Shown here in pieces: positions 26,694 through 34,324 of a stretch of 64,000 bases of DNA. A model generated the notes under the pieces. That model made no database searches and was not told the origin of the DNA. It was given only the letters and a program-made list of their open reading frames with translations. Numbering within the stretch: position 1 is the stretch's first letter; every line of letters begins with the position of its first letter. The position numbers and the translations under genes are program-made. This stretch comes from JBMNGG01 sp050949705 (GTDB taxonomy: Bacteria; Bacillota; Thermosediminibacteria; Thermosediminibacterales; Tepidanaerobacteraceae): contig JBMNGG010000017.1 in assembly GCA_050949705.1 (NCBI GenBank), positions 1 through 64,000 of the forward strand, read 5' to 3'.

Positions 26694-28235
26694 TTAACGA
26701 GGATCGTATCCCACAACAGTCCAAATACCTGTTTCATCCTGCCGAACAAGTCTTTTTAAATAAACTCGCTCAATGGGACCTTCGTCTACCTCTACAACTG
26801 CTTCAACAGAGTTGTTTGTCGCCAGTATAAAAGAAGGCATAGGTATTTTGGGCTCACCTTGAATTCCTTCCGGTGTTACTTTTAAATTGACGAAAGTGAG
26901 AGATACCTGCAAAGGGTCAAGCTGCCAGGGACTGCTTCCGCTGTCTACCTGTTTCTGATTGGCTTGCTCAATGGCCATATCTACCGGCACCTTAACTTTA
27001 GCCCTACTTACCAGTTCTTGATTTGCATCGGGAATGGTAAGGTCTTTCGCAATCTGATTGGCTAGTTCTACCCTTTGAACACCTTCAACCTGAATCTCAA
27101 TACCATTTTGTCTCCACCTCAGTCTCCCCTGCCATATCTCAAGAGGGCCACCTGCAGTGCTGCCGAGAGAGGCATTTGGTTTAAGCTCAAACTCTCCCTT
27201 AGGGATGCTTTCCATAATAGTGGTCTCACCGTAATCTAAGACAATTCTATCTTTAAATGCGAAGATGCGAACTGGTGCTCGCTCTGGAAGTAAAGGCATA
27301 AATCCGCTGATGGCTGCCGCTTCTTCAATAGTAGCAACTAGTTGGCCCGGGTCCTTTTCTACTACCGTATATCCTTCAGGCACCTGGTAAGTAAATAATT
27401 GGGGAGAAACCTTGATATTTGGCTCAAAACTTACAAAAGTATATGTGGTTTGCAGTGCTTTTTGCATAGCCGTTTCCAGTTGAATGGGCAAATTAGTTTC
27501 TGTATCCACCCATAAGTAATATTCTTCTCCTCCCGGTGGAGAAATGGCGAGTTTTATTGCTTCACGACCGGCAATTTGCTCTGTGCCCACAACAGTGTGA
27601 GGATATTGCTTTGCCCTTTTAGCCTCATCCCGCAAATCAAAATTACTCCCAGTTGTATCTGGCAGCAGCGGCAACAAGATTACTTTCTTGTCTTCGTGAT
27701 TAATCTGCCACTTTTGCTGGCCATTATTAACAGTCAGGGTGCCATCATCTTGCTTGATAGCATATTTATCAGCTTCGGACCAAAGTTCTACTCGGCGCAC
27801 CAGCCATTCCTCACCTGCTGCATTCCTTGTGCGCATTTCCAGGACACCATGATAGTTGTTCAATTGGGCAACCGCCTTCTCCATAGCATAAACCACATCC
27901 TGGTTGAAAAAGCCCAACCAGTTTACTAATACAAACATTAATAAACCTGCTGCTAATGCTGTCATAGCCAGTGGAATCCCTTTAATAGATTTAGCGGATT
28001 TCCTAAAGCTAGCTGGTTTTTCTTTTGCGATTTTACCGGCAACATTTTGAGCCAATCTCTTGGGGTAACCCTCATCAGGTAGGGTAGGCTCTCTTAGAGT
28101 CCGGACTAACTGAACTGTTTCCATCAACTTTTCAAATTCCTGGTCATTATCATTTGCTGCTACCTCCGGTTCCTGCTCATTATTTAATGCATCTATATAA
28201 TTAGATAGTTTTTCTTCATTACTGTATTTACTCAA
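26694..28235 (-). CDS. Membrane anti-sigma factor with long extracytoplasmic region
   Basis: About 513 residues. The N-terminal 95 residues are acidic and cytoplasmic and should bind the sigma factor; no HxxxCxxC zinc motif is present. One membrane helix follows (IPLAMTALAAGLLMFVLVNW). Residues about 120-300 resemble a LolA/sigma-E regulatory beta domain: YHGVLEMRTRNAAGEEWLVRRVELW and GREAIKLAISPPGGEEYYLWVD. The rest is unassigned. The TTG at 28235 has GGAGG 7 bases before it and overlaps the end of the sigma gene by eight bases, so the two are translationally coupled. It probably senses an envelope signal. Confidence 0.8.
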   Translation of the reverse strand: MSKYSNEEKLSNYIDALNNEQEPEVAANDNDQEFEKLMETVQLVRTLREPTLPDEGYPKRLAQNVAGKIAKEKPASFRKSAKSIKGIPLAMTALAAGLLMFVLVNWLGFFNQDVVYAMEKAVAQLNNYHGVLEMRTRNAAGEEWLVRRVELWSEADKYAIKQDDGTLTVNNGQQKWQINHEDKKVILLPLLPDTTGSNFDLRDEAKRAKQYPHTVVGTEQIAGREAIKLAISPPGGEEYYLWVDTETNLPIQLETAMQKALQTTYTFVSFEPNIKVSPQLFTYQVPEGYTVVEKDPGQLVATIEEAAAISGFMPLLPERAPVRIFAFKDRIVLDYGETTIMESIPKGEFELKPNASLGSTAGGPLEIWQGRLRWRQNGIEIQVEGVQRVELANQIAKDLTIPDANQELVSRAKVKVPVDMAIEQANQKQVDSGSSPWQLDPLQVSLTFVNLKVTPEGIQGEPKIPMPSFILATNNSVEAVVEVDEGPIERVYLKRLVRQDETGIWTVVGYDPR

Positions 28236-28797
28236 CTTTTTCCCTCCTTTTAGTCGAGTCTCTTTGATCTGTTTCATCCATAATTTTAGCTAGGGCTTGC
28301 AAAGCCCGATACTGGGCTGTTCGGACCGCACCCTCTGTTTTCCCTAGCAGTTTTGCAGTTTCAGCCACCGAATAGCCTTTAATAATTCGTAAATCAAGAA
28401 TGGTTTGCTGTTCCTGGCTTAACTTCGCTAAGGCACTTTCCAACAGCAAGCGCTGTGCGATATCATTTTCCTTGGCGCTACATGCCGTTTCTTCTGGATT
28501 TATTTCTTGGAAATTAACTAATACCCCTCGACGTTTCTTTTTGCGCCACCTGTCCCGTATAATATTTAGAGATACTGTCTTCATAAAACCCAGAAAGTTT
28601 TCCTGGGGAAGTTTATTTTTTTTGAGGTGATTTAAGGTTTTGACATATGTCTCCTGAGTGATATCCTCTGCTTCCTCTCGGTTTTGCACTTTATAGTAGA
28701 TAAAACGATAAAGAGGCTCCCAAGTAGCAAAGCATATCTTTTCTATTGCTTTTAGGTCACCATCTACAGCCTTTTTATAATCATCACAAGTTATCAC
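28228..28797 (-). CDS. ECF-type RNA polymerase sigma factor
   Basis: 189 residues. Region 2 includes EPLYRFIYYKVQNREEAEDITQETYVK and LGFMKTVSLNIIRDRWRKKKR; region 4 includes LSQEQQTILDLRIIKGYSVAETAKLLGKTEGAVRTAQYRALQALAK. This is the two-domain ECF layout without an N-terminal extension. It should direct polymerase to an AAC...CGT type promoter when released by the coupled membrane anti-sigma factor. The start is GTG with AAGGTG 8 bases upstream. Confidence 0.92.
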   Translation of the reverse strand: MITCDDYKKAVDGDLKAIEKICFATWEPLYRFIYYKVQNREEAEDITQETYVKTLNHLKKNKLPQENFLGFMKTVSLNIIRDRWRKKKRRGVLVNFQEINPEETACSAKENDIAQRLLLESALAKLSQEQQTILDLRIIKGYSVAETAKLLGKTEGAVRTAQYRALQALAKIMDETDQRDSTKRREKVE

Positions 28798-28842
28798 AAG
28801 TTTTACACCTTCTTTCCGGCCGGTTGTCTGTATTCATATACA

Positions 28843-28871
28843 TAAACGATATTGAAAGCTAAAACGTTACA
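28843..28871 (-). promoter_or_regulatory. Candidate autoregulatory ECF promoter
   Basis: On the minus strand TGTAAC is followed after 17 bases by CGTT, like the TGAAAC/CGTA elements used by Bacillus ECF sigma factors. A transcript starting near 28835 would have a leader of about 40 bases before the sigma factor GTG. Confidence 0.45.
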
Positions 28872-29125
28872 TGTAATTTTTAGTATTTGTAAAAATACCC
28901 GGAATAGATTCTTAAGTCCGCATAGTTTCAACAAAGCTAATTCTGTTCTAACTAAAAAAGGGATCAATACAAAGCTAGTTTTAAGCAATTGCAATGCTCC
29001 CTTCTTATTCATTATTTCTCATTTCTACGCTCAAATACTCATTAGAATACAGATATCTCCATGAGCTATTGCCCAAGACACAAGTTGTGAATTTTTTGTA
29101 CCCGTCCCCAATGATTCACAAACAA
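28872..29125. other. Intergenic region, no convincing gene
   Basis: A 69-codon minus-strand frame across 28803-29012 has no ribosome binding site and overlaps the candidate promoter. The only other structure is the GGGGACGG-core repeat at 29087-29119. Confidence 0.4.
29087..29119 (-). repeat. Short palindromic repeat, GGGGACGG core (copy 1)
   Basis: Read on the minus strand, GTGAAT and ATTCAC ends enclose the core GGGGACGGGTACAAA. The same core and the ATTCAC end recur at 30252-30277 and 31139-31171. Confidence 0.6.
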
Positions 29126-29449
29126 TTATGTATCAAGCTCAAAATAATATAAGGTATTTGTATCAATATCGTATATGGCAAGGGTAAAGTTAAAGGACCT
29201 TCGCTCAAATAAATCCACATCCTTTTCAGGAGAAGTGCTCTTGTTATGTCGGTCACTAAAAAACCAATAACCGTTTTTAACATGAGGAATTCCAAATTTC
29301 TTTGCAAAATTATATGCATACTCCACATTGTCCTTTTCTCCACCATATATGATAAGATGAACATTTTCGCTCAGGGGCAGCTTTTGCCAACTTTCAAGAC
29401 TTACTATTTGCCTTGAAATTTCTTCAGCCTGAGATGCGTCAAATTTTAT
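29126..29449 (-). CDS. Small unknown protein lacking a standard start codon
   Basis: The frame gives about 107 residues that look like real protein: IKFDASQAEEISRQIV, LIIYGGEKDNVEYAYNFAKKF, GYWFFSDRHNKSTSPEKD and a C-terminal LAIYDIDTNTLYYFELDT. No ATG, GTG or TTG lies near the expected beginning. The frame begins with an ATA that overlaps the stop codon of the upstream HTH gene, with AGAGG four bases before. The first standard start is a GTG near 29326. Either an ATG mutated to ATA, a rare start is used, or a frameshift joins it to the HTH gene. I do not recognise the family. Confidence 0.45.
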   Translation of the reverse strand: MKFDASQAEEISRQIVSLESWQKLPLSENVHLIIYGGEKDNVEYAYNFAKKFGIPHVKNGYWFFSDRHNKSTSPEKDVDLFERRSFNFTLAIYDIDTNTLYYFELDT

Positions 29450-29658
29450 TTTTCCTCTTTTGTGTATTCCAGAATATCGCCAGGCTGGCAGTCCAATGCC
29501 TCACATATTTTTTCTAATGTAGAAAATCGAATGGCCTTTGCTTTCCCATTTTTCAGTATAGAAATATTTGACATTGTGATTCCCACCCTCTCAGACAGCT
29601 CTGTTACGCTCATTTTCCGCTTGGCTAACATAACATCTAAATTTACTATTATAGGCAT
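29446..29658 (-). CDS. XRE/Cro-type HTH regulator, YozG-like
   Basis: 70 residues, consisting of one helix-turn-helix domain: MLAKRKMSVTELSERVGITMSNISILKNGKAKAIRFSTLEKICEALDCQPGDILEY. This is the compact Cro/CI form called YozG. It lies 10 bases after the DUF2975 gene, the usual pairing, and probably regulates the operon. GAGGGTGG precedes the ATG. Confidence 0.9.
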   Translation of the reverse strand: MPIIVNLDVMLAKRKMSVTELSERVGITMSNISILKNGKAKAIRFSTLEKICEALDCQPGDILEYTKEEK

Positions 29659-29668
29659 TTAACCACCC

Positions 29669-30148
29669 TCATATTGTCAAATCATTTTCTTCTTTTAATT
29701 CCCTTGCTTTTTCAACAAGATGCGAAAGCGTAGCAGCAACAACAGCAACTGAGATTCCAACGAAAATTATAAACAATGTCATAAGCAATACGCTGGGATG
29801 CAGTAAATTTAAAACAAGGAGAATTATCATTGCTACTAAATAGAGTATACACTCAAGCAAGGCTAATTTGCTTATGTCTTTTAGTCTCTGTACATTTTCT
29901 TTACAAAATGAATTGTCTTTTGCAAATTCTCCGCATATGAGCCAACCTTTGTAAAGGCCAATGTAAAAGGGAATCGCAGTAACCCAAACAAAAATCAAAC
30001 AAGGCCAAAACATATAACCAAATTCCGGATACATAAACTTCATCTCGAGGCCTAAAAACGGGGCAACAATAAAGCATAAGAACACACCTGTTAAAGCAGC
30101 AAAAGAAATAACGATATTAAGCCATTTTGTTAATTCCTTTCGTTCCAT
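29669..30148 (-). CDS. DUF2975 family membrane protein (YoaS-like)
   Basis: 159 residues with four membrane helices at about 10-30, 45-68, 95-115 and 120-145. The cytoplasmic loop GWLICGEFAKDNSFCKENVQRLKDIS and the C-terminal acidic tail match DUF2975, a family that is nearly always encoded with a YozG-type HTH protein, as here. Function unknown. AAGGAG lies 8 bases before the ATG. Confidence 0.85.
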   Translation of the reverse strand: MERKELTKWLNIVISFAALTGVFLCFIVAPFLGLEMKFMYPEFGYMFWPCLIFVWVTAIPFYIGLYKGWLICGEFAKDNSFCKENVQRLKDISKLALLECILYLVAMIILLVLNLLHPSVLLMTLFIIFVGISVAVVAATLSHLVEKARELKEENDLTI

Positions 30149-30251
30149 TTCATCATCTCCTTAGGTAATATTATAATGCTTATTAGCTGAATTGCAATAT
30201 ATTTTTATTAAAATTCATATGAATTTTATCGTTTTTCAATATATATAAATA

Positions 30252-30277
30252 AAAAGGGACGGGTACAAAATATTCAC
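30252..30277 (+). repeat. Short repeat, GGGACGGGTAC core (copy 2, partial)
   Basis: GGGACGGGTACAAAATATTCAC matches copy 1 on the opposite strand, but the left GTGAAT end is missing. It lies between the DUF2975 and HAD genes. Confidence 0.55.
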
Positions 30278-30401
30278 CCTTTTATTCATCCAAATGCCTT
30301 GATACTTTGCTTTTTTATGTGATTTTTGCTGATATATTTTTGTAGTGAAATGATATAATAAAGAAAAATGAATTCTTTGTGAATCGTTGGAGGTGAAAGC
30401 T

Positions 30402-31133
30402 ATGGGGAACATTGCCGCTTTTTTCGATATTGATGGCACCCTCTTTAGAAATTCCCTTATGATTGAACATTTTAAAAAGATGATAAGATATGAAGTAATA
30501 GACCCCGCACTGTGGTACGGTCGTCTTAAAGATTCCTATTCTGAATGGGAAAAGCGATATGGAGATTTTAATGATTATATGGATGAATTGGTGCAAATCT
30601 ATGTTGAAGAGCTTGAAGGGATAAATAAGTCTTACATTGAGTTTATAGCGAGTCAAGTAATAAATATAAATTGGGATAAGGTTTACAGATATACCAGAGC
30701 CAGAATCAAGTGGCATAAAGAGCAAGATCATATGATATTTTTTATATCAGGCGCTCCCGACTTTCTAGTAGAAAAGATGGCTGATAAATACCAAGTTACA
30801 GCATATAAGGCTACCCGGTACATTGTCGATGACAATAATAACTTTACTGGAGAAGTCGTCAGTATGTGGGCTTCGGAAAACAAACAAAAAGCTGTAAACC
30901 AGTTGGTAAATCGATACAATGTGGATTTAGACACAAGTTATTCCTACGGGGATACAACCGGGGATCTTTCCATGTTAAAAATAGTGGGGAACCCTGTGGC
31001 CATAAATCCCATCAAGAAGCTTTTAATGGCTATAAAACAGGAGGAGAAGCTTTACGAAAAAACAACCATAATCGTAGAAAGAAAAGACTTGATATATGAA
31101 TTAAACCCCGCAGTAAAGCTTATAGAACCGTGA
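30402..31133 (+). CDS. HAD-IB family phosphatase (SerB-like)
   Basis: 243 residues. Motif I is FFDIDGTLFRNS, motif II is FISGAPDFLVEKMA, motif III involves KQKAVNQL, and motif IV is SYGDTTGDLSMLKIVGNPVAINP. These are the features of HAD subfamily IB, with a small helical cap. Members act on phosphoserine or similar phosphomonoesters; this one is longer than SerB and its substrate is unknown. The ATG at 30402 has GGAGGTG at good spacing; the TTG 15 bases upstream is part of that site. Confidence 0.88.
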   Translation: MGNIAAFFDIDGTLFRNSLMIEHFKKMIRYEVIDPALWYGRLKDSYSEWEKRYGDFNDYMDELVQIYVEELEGINKSYIEFIASQVININWDKVYRYTRARIKWHKEQDHMIFFISGAPDFLVEKMADKYQVTAYKATRYIVDDNNNFTGEVVSMWASENKQKAVNQLVNRYNVDLDTSYSYGDTTGDLSMLKIVGNPVAINPIKKLLMAIKQEEKLYEKTTIIVERKDLIYELNPAVKLIEP

Positions 31134-31138
31134 ATGAT

Positions 31139-31171
31139 TTGAATATTTGGGGACGGTTCCTAATTATTCAC
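31139..31171 (+). repeat. Short repeat, GGGGACGGTTCC core (copy 3)
   Basis: The sequence TTGAATATTTGGGGACGG leads to an ATTCAC end, as in copies 1 and 2. It overlaps the stop codon of the convergent metallophosphoesterase gene. Confidence 0.6.
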
Positions 31172-32022
31172 TTTGCAAAGTTACCACAACAATTTCCGGC
31201 CTGTTAAATATTCTAATGGGTATTATGCTGTTACCCAGGCCTCTGCTGACAATCATCGTTGATTGATTTTGTGTGTAGGCACCACTTGTATACTTTGGAA
31301 ACAAGCCTTGATCTGGAGCCACAAGTGCTCCTACAAAAGGTATTCTAAACTGTCCCCCATGGGCATGACCGGAGAAAATCAGGTCTATGTTCTCATTTAC
31401 ATATATATCAAAAAGCTCCGGCCTATGGCAAAGGAGAATTTGAAAAACAGAATCATCTGAAAAAACTTCAAGATGTTCTTTTAATTTTGACGAATTTGTT
31501 CCTTCTATATAACTAGATGTTAAAAAATCCGGATCCGATAAACCTAGTATTTCTATTTTTCCTTTGCCTTTAAATAATGTTGCCTTAGTATCATCAAGTA
31601 TATGTACATCTAAACTTCGCAGCTTTTGGCTGATATTTTTATAATCGCCGGACCAGGCTTCGTGATTTCCGGAGACATAGTAAACAGGAGCGATTTTCAT
31701 GGCACCACTTATAAATACCGTGGCAGTTTCTAAATCATATTTTCTTCTGTCAATCAAATCTCCTGTAACGACAATTATGTCAGGTGAAACTGCATAAATT
31801 TTCTTTAATAAAGGCTCCTGATTTTTGCCAAATTGTTTATTATGCAAATCGGAAATATGGACAATCCTATATCCGTTAAACTCTTTAGGTATTTTAGCAT
31901 TGCTATAATGGATATGTGTTGTAGTTATAGCATTATTCTGCCATATACAAAAAAATGCTATAGCTGCAATTATAGCAGCGACAACAAATACAGCTCTGAT
32001 TTTCTTAATTTTTTATAATCAT
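31164..32022 (-). pseudogene. Metallophosphoesterase, membrane anchored, with a 5' frameshift
   Basis: The main frame contains GDLIDRR, GNHEAWSG, CHRPE and SGHAHGGQFRIPF, typical of YkuE-like metallophosphoesterases. The essential first motif, HISDLH, and an N-terminal membrane helix (VFVVAAIIAAIAFFCIW) lie upstream in the same frame, but no start codon exists there. An ATG with an AGAGG site at 32022 is one frame off: it runs ATG ATT ATA, then six A, then stops. Five A instead of six would join it perfectly. So a one-base insertion in the A6 run (32009-32014) breaks the gene, unless slippage or a sequencing error explains it. Confidence 0.8.
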
Positions 32023-32084
32023 AGCCTACATCCTCTTTTTAATTTAATAATATCACAAAAAGATTAACAAGTGAGGTGCTCAAA

Positions 32085-32736
32085 ATGAAGACAATACTTT
32101 GCTACGGCGATTCTAACACTTGGGGCTATAATCCCGATGGTTCAGGGCGATACCCGAAACACATACGCTGGACCGGTGTACTGCAACAGGAGCTAGGCGA
32201 AAGTTTTGATAGTTATTTCCGAAGGCCTAAATGGCAGGACCACTGTTTGGGACGACCCGGTCAGAGGTGAGTATAGAAACGGAAAAAAATATTTATTGCC
32301 CTGTCTACATACTCATAAGCCCATTGATTTAGTAATATTATTCCTAGGTAGCAATGACTTAAAACCCCGGTTTAATGTAAGCTCCATCGAAATTGCACAG
32401 AGTGTAGAAATGCTAGTAAATATTATTAAAAAAAGCGAAACTGGACCTAATATGACTTCACCGGAAATACTTGTAATAATTCCCCCACCAATACTAATTC
32501 CCGATGAAGTAAAGCATATGGATTACCTGATACCAGAATATGAAAAAGCAGTAGAGAAAAGCAAACAATTTACCGAAGCTTTCACAAGTGTATTAAATGG
32601 CCAATGCTATCTAATAGATTCATCAAAATATATTAAGACAAGTGAAGTAGACGGTATGCATTTAGATCCAGAAAGCCACACCATATTGGGAAAAGAGCTG
32701 GCAAAATATATTTTAAACAATATTTATGATATTTAA
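32085..32736 (+). pseudogene. SGNH/GDSL hydrolase, frameshifted
   Basis: The first frame starts MKTILCYGDSNTWGYNPDG with a GAGGTG site and carries the catalytic Ser block. The second frame continues with ISEGLNGRTTVWDDP, VILFLGSNDLK (Gly/Asn block) and DGMHLDPESH (catalytic Asp-His). The two join if one T is removed from the TTTT run at 32204-32207, giving a normal 216-residue esterase of the arylesterase/TesA type. It is divergent from the metallophosphoesterase gene, which has the same kind of lesion. Confidence 0.82.
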
Positions 32737-32776
32737 TTTTGTTCACCAGGGAATACATATTCCTATTGATGACACC

Positions 32777-32795
32777 ATTACCAGAGTATGGTAAT
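32777..32795. repeat. Inverted repeat upstream of bacteriohemerythrin
   Basis: ATTACC and GGTAAT are separated by 7 bases and lie about 30 bases before the start codon. This could be an operator; support is positional only. Confidence 0.3.
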
Positions 32796-32823
32796 ATAAG
32801 AAAAAAGTTTTGGAGGTGTTTTT

Positions 32824-33216
32824 TTGATCAAGTGGAAAGACGAATATAAAATAGGCGTAGATGAAATTGATCAACAGCACAAAAAATTATTTAAAATAGC
32901 CAATGAAGCATATGAGCTGTTGAAAAATGAGTTCTGTATTGACAAGTATGATAGAATCATCGAAGTATTGGAAGAACTCAAAGATTATGCTAAGTTCCAC
33001 TTTTCCTTTGAAGAGGATTATATGCTAAGTATAAAAGATAAAGGCTATTTCTCTCAAAAAGTTGCACATGATAACTTTATAGAAAAAGTTAATTCTTTTG
33101 ATCTAAATGCAATAGATGAAAATCAGGATCAATATATATTAGAAATTTTGGACTTTATTGTTGATTGGATAAGTCAACACATCTTAGGAAGTGACAAAAA
33201 AATAGGTTCTCAATAG
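32824..33216 (+). CDS. Bacteriohemerythrin
   Basis: 130 residues, the standard single-domain length. The iron ligands are visible: H in DEIDQQHKKLF, H-x3-E in FHFSFEEDYM, H in VAHDNF and the C-terminal HILGSD with His and Asp. The di-iron site binds oxygen reversibly, and in anaerobes such proteins scavenge oxygen or sense it. The start is TTG with GGAGGTG at good distance. It is monocistronic, ending in a hairpin. Confidence 0.92.
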   Translation: MIKWKDEYKIGVDEIDQQHKKLFKIANEAYELLKNEFCIDKYDRIIEVLEELKDYAKFHFSFEEDYMLSIKDKGYFSQKVAHDNFIEKVNSFDLNAIDENQDQYILEILDFIVDWISQHILGSDKKIGSQ

Positions 33217-33232
33217 TGTCATTAATAATATA

Positions 33233-33270
33233 AAGGGGCTAAAGTGCTGTCGCAAATATCAGCCCCTTAA
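33233..33270 (+). terminator. Rho-independent terminator
   Basis: AAGGGGCT and AGCCCCTT arms enclose about 20 bases and follow the bacteriohemerythrin gene; the tail is A-rich rather than T-rich on the plus strand. Confidence 0.55.
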
Positions 33271-33299
33271 AAACTTGTTCAATTATTCTATAAAAGATG

Positions 33300-33510
33300 T
33301 ATAACAAGATCCTTCGCTTCCCTCAGGATGACAGGAAGGGCTTGTCCGTCCTCGTTATGGATGGAAAGGTGGGGTATCTTTGTTTTCTGAAGATGGCAAC
33401 CTTGGTTATCGTTACAATAGCTCCGCTTCATCGTTATCCTGAAGGCTCTGTCTGAGGTATCTTTGTTTTAGACCTAAGATTCCCCGTTTCACTCGGAATG
33501 ACAAACTTGT
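33300..33510. repeat. Composite intergenic repeat block
   Basis: Two related units of the type AGATCCTTCGCTTCCCTCAG...GATGACA (33306-33332) and AGATTCCCCGTTTCACTCGG...AATGACA (33477-33504) flank a segment in which GGTATCTTTGTTTT occurs twice (about 33373 and 33457). Units of this shape, with short palindromic centres, are dispersed intergenic repeats in many Clostridia. There is no coding potential. Confidence 0.6.
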
Positions 33511-33535
33511 AATGTATCGAATTATATACATTATG

Positions 33536-34150
33536 CTAATAAATATCAAACTTATAATCTTTGTTTTTTAACTTTCTTTTTTCGTTCAGTAATCTTTCCT
33601 TGTTAGGTCTTGTGTCATCTAATAAGAAGTCAGCCCAATCAAGTCTAAGTTTATCTGTATTTTCCTGCCAATACAATAGACGATCATTATAATAGCTTAT
33701 CTTTTCGCTAACCGGTTTTTGAAAGTTGTCTATTCCATATTTCAAGACTAGTGCTGTCAATTCATAGATGGGTAACCCTAAACCATGTGTTTCTACATGT
33801 ACGGTGGCACCAGCATGACCGATTGCATGGCATAAAGCACCATATTCATTGTCATCAATTTCTTTCGCCACAGCATGTGAATCTAAAATTGCTCGTTTTG
33901 CTATAGGCATTTTGATTTTCCCCCTCGCCCAAGATTCACATAATTCCAGGCAGATTCTAGGTCTACGTTCATCATGATATTTTATTTCAAATTGCTCCAA
34001 AGGCTGTCTTGCACAATCCAATGCCCACATTACAAGGGTTCGATGATTTTGTACTTGAATTAATTCTATTAACTCTTGTAAGCATTGACTGTCGCGGGAA
34101 AACAACATTTTATTTCGTTTTTTATATTTTATTTCTACATCTGAGAACAT
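33536..34150 (-). CDS. Putative immunity protein (Imm-5-like)
   Basis: 204 residues, soluble and mostly helical. The block ALCHAIGHAGATVHVETHGLGLPIYELTALV is the clear signature of a family annotated as putative immunity protein, with an upstream DCARQPLEQFE and a tail rich in Lys/Arg. These proteins are thought to neutralise a polymorphic toxin. No toxin, secretion or polymorphic-toxin gene is adjacent, so it may be an orphan or have another role. GGGGAGAG lies 9 bases before the ATG. Confidence 0.7.
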   Translation of the reverse strand: MFSDVEIKYKKRNKMLFSRDSQCLQELIELIQVQNHRTLVMWALDCARQPLEQFEIKYHDERRPRICLELCESWARGKIKMPIAKRAILDSHAVAKEIDDNEYGALCHAIGHAGATVHVETHGLGLPIYELTALVLKYGIDNFQKPVSEKISYYNDRLLYWQENTDKLRLDWADFLLDDTRPNKERLLNEKRKLKNKDYKFDIY

Positions 34151-34324
34151 GATATAATTCTCTCCCCAAAATATAACTAATCTTTATTTCGTATAATGCT
34201 CAATGTGAATCAACATTATGGTAAGGTAAACGCTTTACAATCATGACATTTTGTATTTATACCCTCAAGGTGAAAGGGTGAAGTGTCTTTCTTTGCAAGA
34301 CTCGGAACTGGCCACAAATATTCA

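Noticed and set aside
28803..29012. Minus-strand ORF of 69 codons upstream of the sigma factor
   Set aside because: No ribosome binding site, spans the likely sigma promoter, and no recognisable protein features.
29116..29364. 82-codon minus-strand ORF
   Set aside because: Out of frame with the better ORF at 29126-29449, whose sequence has a clearer protein character.
33300..33510. CRISPR-like repeat array
   Set aside because: The units are diverged, irregularly spaced and not separated by uniform spacers; no cas gene is present.
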